From: an uncultured Actinomycetes bacterium
Lineage (GTDB): Bacteria > Actinomycetota > Actinomycetes > Nanopelagicales > Nanopelagicaceae
Assembly (NCBI GenBank): GCA_903858325.1
Contig: CAIOIJ010000063.1
Location: forward strand, 1 to 39,511
Length of the DNA: 39,511 nt
Direction of reading: 5' to 3'
The translations under genes and the position numbers were made by a program. Shown one piece after another: positions 1 to 9,076 of this stretch. Position 1 is the stretch's first letter; each line of letters begins with the position of its first letter. A model generated the notes under the pieces. It was given only the letters and a program-made list of their open reading frames with translations, did no database searches and was not told the origin of the DNA.

Positions 1-369
1 AATGGAACATCTGTATTTGTCTCATCGCACTTACTTTCAGAACTCGAAATTATTAGCGATTACTTAGTGATGCTTCGTAAAGGTGAGGTTGTTTTTACCG
101 GAAAGATTGATGATTTATTACATGCTCAACAACCAATAATTATTGCAAAAGGATTACACGAATCTGATTTAGATACCTTGCTAGCAATTGCAAAAAGCGC
201 TGGTCATCACGCAACCATCCGTGACGGTGCTCTCCATGTTGAAGGTCCAAAGGAATGGGCCGCAATTCTCAATAAAGCGGCATTCGATGCTGGAATAACG
301 CTTTCTCAACTTTCGCCCCAACTTCCTAATTTGGAAGAAACATTCTTTGAGATGACGGGAGATAAATAA
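1..369 (+). CDS. ABC transporter ATP-binding protein, C-terminal part (partial at window edge)
   Basis: Frame 1 is open from base 1 (NGTSVFVSSHLLSELEIISDYLVMLRKGEVVFTG...), matching the H-loop region (SSHLLSE) and following segment of ABC ATPases; a permease follows with 1-nt overlap. Confidence 0.85.
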   Translation, partial: NGTSVFVSSHLLSELEIISDYLVMLRKGEVVFTGKIDDLLHAQQPIIIAKGLHESDLDTLLAIAKSAGHHATIRDGALHVEGPKEWAAILNKAAFDAGITLSQLSPQLPNLEETFFEMTGDK

Positions 370-1175
370 TGTGGCATGTGGCTTTTGCTGAGCTTCGTAA
401 ATTACGTCGCCCAACTTTATTCCTAGGAACTATGGGAGCAGTAGTTTTTTTCAGTGCGCTTTTCTCTTCACTACTCTTCTTGCTTATTGATTCACCACAA
501 GGTAATTCAGATCGTGGCCGCATGGTCGGACGAGAAGTTCTGAGCCTTGCAACTGGTGGAGTACAAGGTTTTAGTAGTGTTGGTGGTTTCTTGGGAATCA
601 TTGCACTCTGCGTTTTTGCTGCACAGACTGCGCAGGAATATACCTATGGAACATTGCGTAATCTCTTAGTTCGCCAACCTGGTCGGATACGAATTCTGCT
701 TGGCAAATTTATTGCAATGAAACTATTTGCATTAGTAATGATCATTCTTGCTGCAATTGTGAGCATCGGCGCATCGGTAATTTTGGCGCCAGGAGCTAAA
801 GTCCCAACAGATCTTTGGTTCGGGGCCGATGGTCGACATGCAATCTTTACAACCTTTATCAATGTAATCATCTCTGTCATTGGTTTTGGAACTATCGGGA
901 TGGTCCTTGGACTCTTATTACGTTCACCTATTAGTGCAATTTCATTAGGTGTTCTGTGGCTACTCATCGTTGAGAATTTATTAGTTGCAGTAAAGAACTC
1001 ATTACAAAATTGGTTACCAGGTGCACAGCTTGCAGCAATTGCTAGTGGTGGGGCACCAACAGGATCAACGACAGGAATCGAATATTCGCATGCACTTCTT
1101 GTCGGTGGGATTTATGTTGGCGTTGCAGTGACAATTGCTACTTTTCTTTTTGTACGTCGTGACGTAGCAAATTAG
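369..1175 (+). CDS. ABC transporter permease (multi-helix membrane protein)
   Basis: Hydrophobic multi-TM ORF coupled to the upstream ATPase; EYTYGTLRNLLVRQPGR motif typical of ABC-2 type permeases. Confidence 0.8.
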   Translation: MWHVAFAELRKLRRPTLFLGTMGAVVFFSALFSSLLFLLIDSPQGNSDRGRMVGREVLSLATGGVQGFSSVGGFLGIIALCVFAAQTAQEYTYGTLRNLLVRQPGRIRILLGKFIAMKLFALVMIILAAIVSIGASVILAPGAKVPTDLWFGADGRHAIFTTFINVIISVIGFGTIGMVLGLLLRSPISAISLGVLWLLIVENLLVAVKNSLQNWLPGAQLAAIASGGAPTGSTTGIEYSHALLVGGIYVGVAVTIATFLFVRRDVAN

Positions 1176-1184
1176 AGACACTCA

Positions 1185-1203
1185 AGGGTAAAACCCTAAT
1201 TTT
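1185..1203 (+). terminator. Weak hairpin plus short T run after ABC permease
   Basis: AGGGT-AAA-ACCCT followed by AATTTT; 5-bp stem only. Confidence 0.35.
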
Positions 1204-1254
1204 CAAAGGTCGCTGTCTTATCCTTAAGGTCAGTCACTTCCCTGGGGGTTTGCA

Positions 1255-2457
1255 TTGAGACAATACAGAGCGCTCTCACTTGCGCTTGCCCTTGCGCTCA
1301 CATTGGGTACAACGCCTGCTTTAGCAAAAACTCCAAAACCTACACTTGCAGAAATCGAAGCAGCTAAGAAGATTGAAGCTGGAAAGAAAAAGGCAGCAGA
1401 TGCTGCGACTAAAAAATTGGCAGCAGCTAATCAAACGTTGAGAACCCTTACGGTCAAAGCAAATGCTGCCCAAGCCTTATATGTACGAGCACAAAACGAA
1501 TTAGCAATTGCCACGAAAGCCGCACAAGCCGCAGCAGCGCATGCTGCAGAAACTGCGCAAGCGGTAACGCAAGCACATCGAGTAATCGGCAAGATGGCCG
1601 CAAATGCTTACATCATGGGCGGAAGCATGAGCGATATTCAACCGCTGCTTAGCGCAAACGGTCCACAAGATTTGATTGATCAGTTATCTACTTTGAGCAC
1701 GCTAGGTTCACAGAACAGCGTTGCGCTCGAAAGATTTAAGGCTGCCGAAGTTATTGCCCGTGCTGCAAAGCGCGCAGCAGATGAGGCAAAGATTGCACAG
1801 CAGAAAGCAACAGATAAAGTTGCAGCAGCTAAAAAAATTGCTGATGATGCTAAAGCAGAGCAAGCTAAAGAAGTTGCCAAGTTGCAAAAAGTACAAGATG
1901 CAATTATGAAAGAGCTTGCAAGTGCTAAGAAAGTTCGAACAACACTTGAACAACAACGCCAATTAGCGCTGCTCGAAGAGAGCCAAGCAAATACAGCTGC
2001 AAACACAGCTGGCCAGAAGAAAATTTGGCCAGATCTTGGCTTCAAGGGCCGGTCAACTATTAGAACCACGCAAGCGCAACGGCTCAAAGCAGTTGAGTTT
2101 GCGAAGAAACAGGTAACTGCGCGCAAACCATATGTGTGGGGTACTCAAGGTCCGAATACTTTTGACTGCTCAGGTTTAGTTTTTGCATCTTATAGATATG
2201 CAGGTCTTGATTGGCCAAACTGGGATCGTCTCAACTCTGCGCTCTATTCGGGTTATACAAAGCATGTTTCACTCAATGATTTAGAGCCAGGTGATCTTCT
2301 TTTCTATTCATACAAAGGAACAATCTCGACAATTCACCACATCACAATTTATGCAGGTAATGGAATGATGTGGGAAGCGAATTCAAAAGGTAAAGGTCTG
2401 CTTTTCTCGAGCATTTATAGCGTCAATGGGCTTATGCCATTTGGTGGCCGGGTCTAG
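1255..2457 (+). CDS. Secreted coiled-coil NlpC/P60 peptidoglycan hydrolase (TTG start)
   Basis: Signal-peptide-like N-terminus, Ala/Lys-rich coiled coil, C-terminal domain with FDCSGLVFASY (catalytic Cys) and HHITIYAG (catalytic His region). Confidence 0.88.
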   Translation: MRQYRALSLALALALTLGTTPALAKTPKPTLAEIEAAKKIEAGKKKAADAATKKLAAANQTLRTLTVKANAAQALYVRAQNELAIATKAAQAAAAHAAETAQAVTQAHRVIGKMAANAYIMGGSMSDIQPLLSANGPQDLIDQLSTLSTLGSQNSVALERFKAAEVIARAAKRAADEAKIAQQKATDKVAAAKKIADDAKAEQAKEVAKLQKVQDAIMKELASAKKVRTTLEQQRQLALLEESQANTAANTAGQKKIWPDLGFKGRSTIRTTQAQRLKAVEFAKKQVTARKPYVWGTQGPNTFDCSGLVFASYRYAGLDWPNWDRLNSALYSGYTKHVSLNDLEPGDLLFYSYKGTISTIHHITIYAGNGMMWEANSKGKGLLFSSIYSVNGLMPFGGRV

Positions 2458-2466
2458 TCTTATCGC
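2455..2466 (+). promoter_or_regulatory. Candidate -10 (TAGTCT) 6 nt upstream of tilS ATG; possible leaderless start
   Basis: TAGTCT-TATCGC-ATG; no Shine-Dalgarno visible. Confidence 0.45.
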
Positions 2467-3432
2467 ATGGCCTCAACTCCTAGCGCAGTTGTAATTCGTA
2501 ATGCTGTGCGTGCATCACTCGTGCAGTTCGAAGCCGGCGATTGTGTTCTTGTAGCAATTTCAGGTGGCGCAGATTCGCTCGCACTTGCTTACGCACTTTC
2601 TATTGAAGCGCCACTTGCAGCAATTCGAGTAGTAGGAGTTACGGTAGATCACCAATTACAAGATGCTTCCAGTAAACAAGCAAGCAAAGTTATTGAACAG
2701 CTAAACGGTATGGGCATCACTGAAAATGAAATTGTGAAAGTTAAGGTTGAAATCAATGAAGGTTTAGAAGCTTCTGCACGCAAGGCGCGTTATGAAGCGC
2801 TGGACATGTGCGCGCAAAAATATGGAGCGGTAGCAATTTATCTAGGACATACTCGAGATGATCAAGCCGAATCAGTTTTGTTGGGATTAGCGCGAGGCTC
2901 AGGAACGCGTTCCTTATCTGCTATGGCGCAAGTAAATGGAAAATATTTTCGTCCGCTCTTAGCGATTACTCGCCAACAAACTGAAGCTGCCTGCAACGAA
3001 ATGAATCTCTCGCCGTGGAATGATCCACACAATTTAGATACACAGTTTGCGCGCGTGCGTGTTCGCAATGTTGTCATGCCAATCCTTGAAGAAAATATCG
3101 GCCCAGGAATTTCTGAAGCACTAGCGCGAAGTGCGAATCTCTTACGCGACGATGCAGATGCCTTAGATGGGCTGGCAGAAAATGTGATTGGTGCAATGGA
3201 TTTAGCGGATCTAGATTGCGAGAAACTGGCAGCCCTTCCCAGGGCAATCCGCACCCGAATCTTGCGCCGCGCTATTTATGCCGCTGGGGCGCCGTCGGGC
3301 TCCCTCAGCGCTGAACATGTGAGCGCAGTTGAGGCGTTGGTCACCGCGTGGAGCGGGCAAGGCCCCGCTCACCTCCCTGGCGGTGTGAAGGTTTCCCGTT
3401 TATCGGGCAGACTTTCGCTCTTGCAGCATTGA
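2467..3432 (+). CDS. tilS: tRNA(Ile)-lysidine synthase
   Basis: SGGADS PP-loop motif, GHTRDDQAE, located directly upstream of hpt-ftsH as in other Actinobacteria. Confidence 0.92.
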   Translation: MASTPSAVVIRNAVRASLVQFEAGDCVLVAISGGADSLALAYALSIEAPLAAIRVVGVTVDHQLQDASSKQASKVIEQLNGMGITENEIVKVKVEINEGLEASARKARYEALDMCAQKYGAVAIYLGHTRDDQAESVLLGLARGSGTRSLSAMAQVNGKYFRPLLAITRQQTEAACNEMNLSPWNDPHNLDTQFARVRVRNVVMPILEENIGPGISEALARSANLLRDDADALDGLAENVIGAMDLADLDCEKLAALPRAIRTRILRRAIYAAGAPSGSLSAEHVSAVEALVTAWSGQGPAHLPGGVKVSRLSGRLSLLQH

Positions 3433-3452
3433 AGCCAACTTGAGGGAGCACC

Positions 3453-4004
3453 GTGGATCTATCGAAAATCGAAAGCGATATTGAACGTGTCATCGTTGAT
3501 GAAAAAGCGCTACAAGAAAAGATTAAAGAGTTAGCTGCACGCGTCGATAAAGATTACGAAAATAAAGATTTACTTTTGATTGGTGTTCTCAAGGGCGCAG
3601 TTATGGCAGTTGCCGATCTTTCACGTGCACTACAGCGCCATGTTGATATGGATTGGATGGCAGTCTCTTCTTACGGTTCTGGAACAAAATCAAGCGGAGT
3701 TGTACGAATCCTAAAAGATTTAGATCGCGACATCACTGGCCGCAATGTTTTGATTGTCGAAGATATCGTCGACTCAGGACTAACTCTTTCTTGGCTCAAA
3801 ACAAATCTTGAATCTCGCGGGGCTGGCAGCGTTGAAATTCTTTCAATCTTGCGCAAACCAGAATCTGCCAAAGTAGAAGTCAATGTTAAGTATGTCGGTT
3901 TTGATATTCCGCCTGATTTCGTAGTTGGTTACGGACTCGACTTTGATGAGAAATATCGCAACTTGCCATTTATCGGTGTTCTTGCAAAACATATGTACTC
4001 ATAA
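3453..4004 (+). CDS. hpt: Hypoxanthine(-guanine) phosphoribosyltransferase (GTG start)
   Basis: PRPP loop VLIVEDIVDSGLTL; GAGGG Shine-Dalgarno; tilS-hpt-ftsH order. Confidence 0.93.
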   Translation: MDLSKIESDIERVIVDEKALQEKIKELAARVDKDYENKDLLLIGVLKGAVMAVADLSRALQRHVDMDWMAVSSYGSGTKSSGVVRILKDLDRDITGRNVLIVEDIVDSGLTLSWLKTNLESRGAGSVEILSILRKPESAKVEVNVKYVGFDIPPDFVVGYGLDFDEKYRNLPFIGVLAKHMYS

Positions 4005-4038
4005 TTTCCCCTAACAACGAGACGAGATATTTCGAAAT

Positions 4039-6099
4039 ATGACAGAGAATCAGAAGGCACCTAAGAAGAGTTTTCCTTCAAAAAAACTTTCTAAAGATGT
4101 CAAGAAGAAAGAGGCTCCAAAGAAGCCAACAACTCGAATGGGGCGACTCTTTCGAGGACCACTCTTCTGGATTATCGCTGCCATTTTTGCAGTTTCAATT
4201 TTCGGACAAATAACAAGTGCTGGTAATAAATATACAAAGGTACAAACTTCGCAAGTTCTTGATGCTATTTCAACATCAGAGGTTGAGTCTGCAGTAGTTA
4301 TAGATAAGAGCCAGAAGATTCGTCTTATTCTCAAAGCAGGCAAGACAATAAATGGATCAAGCAAAGTAGAGGCATCTTATGTAGCCCGCCAAGAGCCAAC
4401 AATTATTGATGCACTTACCGGAAATCCACCATCAAAGGGCTGGAATGTTGATGTTCCAACGCAATCACTTTTAGTCTCATTCCTCTTTTCCTTTGCACCA
4501 ATTTTAGTAATCGGTTTGCTCTTCTTCTTCATGATGAGCCAAGCACAAGGCGGAGGAAATCGTGTATTTCAATTTGGTCGCACTCGCGCCAAGTTACAGA
4601 GCAACGATGTACCAAAGACAACATTCAAAGATGTTGCAGGTGCTGATGAAGCGATTGCCGAACTCGAAGAGATTAAAGATTTTCTTGCAAATCCTGAAAA
4701 ATATGGAGTACTTGGTGCGAAGATTCCTAAAGGAGTTTTGCTCTACGGCCCTCCAGGAACAGGAAAGACTCTTTTAGCTCGCGCAGTAGCCGGTGAAGCC
4801 GGGGTTCCTTTCTATTCAATCTCCGGTTCTGACTTTGTAGAAATGTTTGTTGGTGTCGGTGCTGCTCGTGTTCGCGATCTCTTTACGCAAGCAAAAGAAA
4901 ATTCACCCTCTATTGTTTTCGTTGACGAAATCGATGCAGTGGGTCGCCAGCGCGGTGCTGGAATGGGTGGCGGTCACGATGAACGCGAACAAACGCTCAA
5001 CCAATTATTAGTTGAGATGGATGGCTTTGAAGAAAATACGAAAGTAATTTTGATTGCCGCAACTAACCGCCCAGATGTTTTGGATCCCGCACTTTTGCGC
5101 CCAGGTCGTTTTGATCGCCAGATTGCAGTTGACCGACCAGATCTCAAGGGTCGTGAAGAAATTCTCAAAGTACATTCTAAAAACAAGCCAATTGATGAGA
5201 GCGTCGATCTCATCAATTATGCACGTCGTACGCCTGGCTTTACGGGTGCCGATCTAGCAAATGTTCTCAATGAAGCTGCCCTACTTACTGCTCGCGAAGA
5301 GAAGAAGCTAATTACCAATACTGAACTCGATGAAGCGATTGATCGTGTTATGGCTGGCCCACAACGCAAATCACGCATCATGAGCGATGATGAGCGCCGA
5401 GTTACTGCTTATCACGAAGGTGGACATGCACTCGTTGCATTTGCGCTTCCACACACTGATCCCGTTCATAAAATTACAATTATGCCGCGCGGTCGAGCAC
5501 TTGGTTACACAATGGTTTTGCCGGATGAAGATAAGTATTCGACTACGCGTAATCAACTACTTGATCAATTGGCATACTCATTAGGCGGACGCGCAGCTGA
5601 AGAATTAATCTTCCACGATCCATCAACTGGAGCATCAAACGATATTGAAAAGGCGACCGCGCTTGCTCGCGCAATGGTTACTCAATATGGAATGACTGAA
5701 GCGATTGGTGCAATCAAATTGGGCGGTTCAGAATCAGAGCCATTTATGGGTCGCGATTTCGGACACCAACGTGATTACTCAGAAAATGTAGCTGGAATTG
5801 TGGATCGCGAAATCCGCACACTTATTGAGAATGCACATCAAGAAGCATTCGATATTTTGGTTGCAAACCGTTCCATCTTGGATGAAATGGTTTTGCAATT
5901 GCTAGATAAAGAGACGCTCAATAAAGATGAGATTTCAGAGATCTTCTCAAAGGTAAAGGCATGGCCACGTCGTCCGGCCTGGACTGGTTCTGCAACGCGA
6001 ATACCTTCAGATAAACCACCTGTTGTTGTGCCTGCAAAAATTGTTGCAGAGGCAGAACCAGTAAAGAAAGTTTCAAAGAGGAAGCCAAAGAGTGAGTGA
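4039..6099 (+). CDS. ftsH: ATP-dependent zinc metalloprotease FtsH
   Basis: Two N-terminal TM segments, Walker A GPPGTGKT, Walker [15 protein letters not shown] region, HEGGH zinc motif. Confidence 0.97.
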   Translation: MTENQKAPKKSFPSKKLSKDVKKKEAPKKPTTRMGRLFRGPLFWIIAAIFAVSIFGQITSAGNKYTKVQTSQVLDAISTSEVESAVVIDKSQKIRLILKAGKTINGSSKVEASYVARQEPTIIDALTGNPPSKGWNVDVPTQSLLVSFLFSFAPILVIGLLFFFMMSQAQGGGNRVFQFGRTRAKLQSNDVPKTTFKDVAGADEAIAELEEIKDFLANPEKYGVLGAKIPKGVLLYGPPGTGKTLLARAVAGEAGVPFYSISGSDFVEMFVGVGAARVRDLFTQAKENSPSIVFVDEIDAVGRQRGAGMGGGHDEREQTLNQLLVEMDGFEENTKVILIAATNRPDVLDPALLRPGRFDRQIAVDRPDLKGREEILKVHSKNKPIDESVDLINYARRTPGFTGADLANVLNEAALLTAREEKKLITNTELDEAIDRVMAGPQRKSRIMSDDERRVTAYHEGGHALVAFALPHTDPVHKITIMPRGRALGYTMVLPDEDKYSTTRNQLLDQLAYSLGGRAAEELIFHDPSTGASNDIEKATALARAMVTQYGMTEAIGAIKLGGSESEPFMGRDFGHQRDYSENVAGIVDREIRTLIENAHQEAFDILVANRSILDEMVLQLLDKETLNKDEISEIFSKVKAWPRRPAWTGSATRIPSDKPPVVVPAKIVAEAEPVKKVSKRKPKSE

Positions 6100-6697
6100 A
6101 ATAAATCCAATTTCACATGGTGATGGCAGGGCTGCGCACCCATACGATCAGGATCGCGCAGAACGTGCTGTTCGTGAATTACTAAGCGCGCTTGGTGAAG
6201 ATCCAGATCGCGAAGGTTTGAAGGAAACACCTGCACGAGTTGCTCGCGCGATGAAAGAAAATTACGAAGGTTTATGGCAATCCCCAGAAGATGTTCTAAC
6301 AACTACTTTTGATATTGGCCACGAAGAGCTTGTAATCATTAGAGATATCGAAGTCTTTTCGCAATGCGAACACCATCTCACCCCCTTTCACGGAGTCGCA
6401 CATGTTGGATATATCCCGCGGGGAAAAATAACTGGACTCTCGAAAGTTGCACGACTAGTTGATCTCTATGCAAAGCGCCCTCAAGTGCAAGAAAGACTTA
6501 CTACTCAAATTGCTGATGCGATGGTAAAGATTCTCAATCCACTAGGCGTCATTGTCATCATCGATTGTGAACATTTGTGTATGTCGATGCGTGGAGTAAA
6601 GAAATCACATGCTCGCACCACGACAAGCGCGGTTCGTGGCGCACTTACAAATCCTGCAACTCGCGCCGAAGCAATCAGCCTAATTACAAGTAAGTAA
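6092..6697 (+). CDS. folE: GTP cyclohydrolase I (GTG start, overlaps ftsH stop)
   Basis: [19 protein letters not shown] and [11 protein letters not shown] motifs. Confidence 0.96.
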   Translation: MSEINPISHGDGRAAHPYDQDRAERAVRELLSALGEDPDREGLKETPARVARAMKENYEGLWQSPEDVLTTTFDIGHEELVIIRDIEVFSQCEHHLTPFHGVAHVGYIPRGKITGLSKVARLVDLYAKRPQVQERLTTQIADAMVKILNPLGVIVIIDCEHLCMSMRGVKKSHARTTTSAVRGALTNPATRAEAISLITSK

Positions 6698-6702
6698 ATC
6701 TC

Positions 6703-7458
6703 ATGTTGGTAATGGGGATTCTCAATATCACCCCCGACTCTTTTGCTGATGGCGGAAGACATAATGATTTTGAATCTGCTATTCGACGCGCACATGAAAT
6801 GATTTCAGAAGGCGTAGATATCATCGATGTTGGTGGTGAATCCACTAAACCTGGCGCAGAACGAATAAGTACTCAAGAAGAATTAGATCGAGTGATTCCT
6901 GTTATAAAAGAGATCGCTAAATCAGGTGCAAGGATCAGTATCGACACTATGAGGTCAGAAGTTGCGAGCCAAGCGGTAGAAGCGGGGGCTTCAATTATCA
7001 ATGATGTGAGTGGGGGTCTGGCTGATCCCCAAATGCTTGCAACTGCAGCAAGACTCAACCTTCCATATATTGCAATGCATTGGCGCGGTCACTCAAAAGA
7101 TATGAATTCCCGTGCAGTTTATGGCGATGTAGTTAGCGAAGTAATTACTGAAATTGAAGAGAGAATTTCTGCAGCGCTGAAAGCGGGAATAAAGAAAGAG
7201 AATTTGATTATCGATCCCGGTCTTGGATTTGCAAAAGATGGCGAACATAACTGGGCAATAATTGATTCGATATCTAAGTTCGTAGACTTGGGTTATCCAG
7301 TACTCGTTGGTGCAAGCCGCAAGAGATTTCTTGGTGGCGATAATCCCGATTTACGCGAAGGGGCAACAATCGAGCTGACAAAAAGGTTATCCACCACAGG
7401 CATTTGGGCCATTAGAGTTCATAGTGTGAAACCACATAAAGAAATAATTAGCGCATGA
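6703..7458 (+). CDS. folP: Dihydropteroate synthase
   Basis: MGILNITPDSFADGG, IIDVGGESTKPGA, INDVSGG, IIDPGLGFAK motifs. Confidence 0.95.
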   Translation: MLVMGILNITPDSFADGGRHNDFESAIRRAHEMISEGVDIIDVGGESTKPGAERISTQEELDRVIPVIKEIAKSGARISIDTMRSEVASQAVEAGASIINDVSGGLADPQMLATAARLNLPYIAMHWRGHSKDMNSRAVYGDVVSEVITEIEERISAALKAGIKKENLIIDPGLGFAKDGEHNWAIIDSISKFVDLGYPVLVGASRKRFLGGDNPDLREGATIELTKRLSTTGIWAIRVHSVKPHKEIISA

Positions 7459-7817
7459 GCGATCAGATTCTGCTCACTGGTATTCGTGCATTTGGATATC
7501 ACGGTCTATTCGATTTCGAAGCCGAAGAAGGTCAGATCTTTCTCGTTGATCTTGCCTTATCGATTGATCTGGCAAAAGCCTCTCTTTCAGATTCAATTGC
7601 CGACACCGTTGACTATGGCGCAGTTGCCGAACTTGTAGTGGAAGAGATTGAAGGCGATCGCGTAATTTTAATTGAGAGACTGGCGGGAAAGATTGGTGAA
7701 CGTGTGTTGGCACTTGATCCACGAATTACAAAAGTTGAAGTTACTGTGCATAAACCACAAGCACCAGTAAAAGCTGAGCTTTCAGATATCGCAGTGAAGA
7801 TCACACGTACTCGATGA
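7455..7817 (+). CDS. folB: Dihydroneopterin aldolase
   Basis: DQILLTGIRAFGYHGLFDFEAEEGQIF family signature; 4-nt overlaps with folP and folK. Confidence 0.94.
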   Translation: MSDQILLTGIRAFGYHGLFDFEAEEGQIFLVDLALSIDLAKASLSDSIADTVDYGAVAELVVEEIEGDRVILIERLAGKIGERVLALDPRITKVEVTVHKPQAPVKAELSDIAVKITRTR

Positions 7818-8260
7818 AAGCAGTGGTTGCACTAGGTGCAAACTTAGAAAATCCTCGCGAAGCGGTAGATCTCGCAATTGCACTCTTGAATGCAGCTACC
7901 GAAGTAAAGAAAGTTTCATCGATGTATGAAACTGAGCCAGTGGGTGGCCCAGAACAAGATAATTACATCAATGCGGTCTGCATTATTGAAAGTGATTTAG
8001 CAGCAATAGATTTACTTGCATTGCTACACGGAATTGAAAAAAGTATGGGGCGAGTACGTATTGAAAAATGGGGCCCACGAGTTATTGATCTAGATCTCAT
8101 ACAGTACGGAAATATTCTAAGTAAGAGCGAAGAGTTAGAACTACCTCATCCTCGTGCTTTCGAAAGAAAATTTGTTTTAGAACCGTGGCATGAAATTGAG
8201 CCTGATGCATTACTTCTGACGCATGGTCCAATTTCGCAACTTTTGGAAGAATTGAAGTAA
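7814..8260 (+). CDS. folK: 2-amino-4-hydroxy-6-hydroxymethyldihydropteridine pyrophosphokinase
   Basis: ALGANLENP, WGPRVIDLDLIQYG and LPHPRAFERKFVLEP motifs. Confidence 0.95.
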   Translation: MKAVVALGANLENPREAVDLAIALLNAATEVKKVSSMYETEPVGGPEQDNYINAVCIIESDLAAIDLLALLHGIEKSMGRVRIEKWGPRVIDLDLIQYGNILSKSEELELPHPRAFERKFVLEPWHEIEPDALLLTHGPISQLLEELK

Positions 8261-8314
8261 AGGCGTAAACTTTTCCTTATCAAGCCCGGTACCTGAAAGG
8301 ACTGGAGCCATACG

Positions 8315-9076
8315 ATGACCGTTCTAGTTCCTACGATGGGTTCTCTTCACAGAGGCCATCAAGCCTTGATAAAGCGTGCTCGCGCATTGAGCAAAGAAGT
8401 CATCGTCAGTATTTTTGTGAATCCACTTCAATTTGAAAACAAAGAAGATTTAGAAAAATACCCGCGTTCGCCACAACTAGATATCGAACTTGCAACACTT
8501 GCCGGGGCCACAGAAGTTTGGTTTCCAGAGTATGAAGATATTTATCCCGGAACTATTCAGACGATTAGTGCGGGCCCGATAGGTTCGATTTTGGAAGGCG
8601 CAAGTCGCCCCGCTCATTTCGATGGCGTCCTTACCGTTGTCAATCGCCTCTTTGAAATGGTCAAGCCCACTCATGCAGTCTTTGGGGAAAAAGATTTTCA
8701 GCAACTATTTCTAATAAAGAATATTGCGAAGAAAGTAGAAATTGTTTCGGTTCCTACCGTGCGCAATGGAAGCGGCCTCGCACTATCCTCGCGAAATATT
8801 AGACTTTCGCAAATCGAACAAGAAAGTGCCATCATAATTTCGAAAGCGCTTAGCGCTGCTGCACAAGAGAAAAGCGTGGCTTCTGCCCAGCGAGTGCTAG
8901 AACAAGTTTTGTCGGAGGAAAAGGCATTCAAAAAGGATTATGCAGTCATAATCGATGAAAAGAATTTCTCCTTTGCAACGCAGGAGAGCCAAAAGAAGCG
9001 TGCATTAGTGGCCGGTTGGATTAATGGCATCCGTTTGATTGACAATATGCCAATGGATTCAGGAGCGCACGCATGA
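8315..9076 (+). CDS. panC: Pantothenate synthetase, short at N-terminus
   Basis: VPTMGSLHRGH, VSIFVNPLQF, GEKDFQQL, SSRN motifs; in-frame TGA at 8294 limits upstream extension. Confidence 0.92.
   Translation: MTVLVPTMGSLHRGHQALIKRARALSKEVIVSIFVNPLQFENKEDLEKYPRSPQLDIELATLAGATEVWFPEYEDIYPGTIQTISAGPIGSILEGASRPAHFDGVLTVVNRLFEMVKPTHAVFGEKDFQQLFLIKNIAKKVEIVSVPTVRNGSGLALSSRNIRLSQIEQESAIIISKALSAAAQEKSVASAQRVLEQVLSEEKAFKKDYAVIIDEKNFSFATQESQKKRALVAGWINGIRLIDNMPMDSGAHA

Noticed and set aside
1176-1254. Possible c-di-AMP (ydaO-type) riboswitch upstream of the NlpC/P60 gene
   Set aside because: The intergenic region is only about 80 nt and shows no recognisable conserved riboswitch core; the only structure seen is a short terminator-like hairpin.
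1680-2126. Minus-strand ORFs (148 and 84 aa) rich in Ala/Ser/Cys/Phe
   Set aside because: Mirror image of the low-complexity Ala/Lys coiled-coil coding region of the NlpC/P60 protein; composition artefact.
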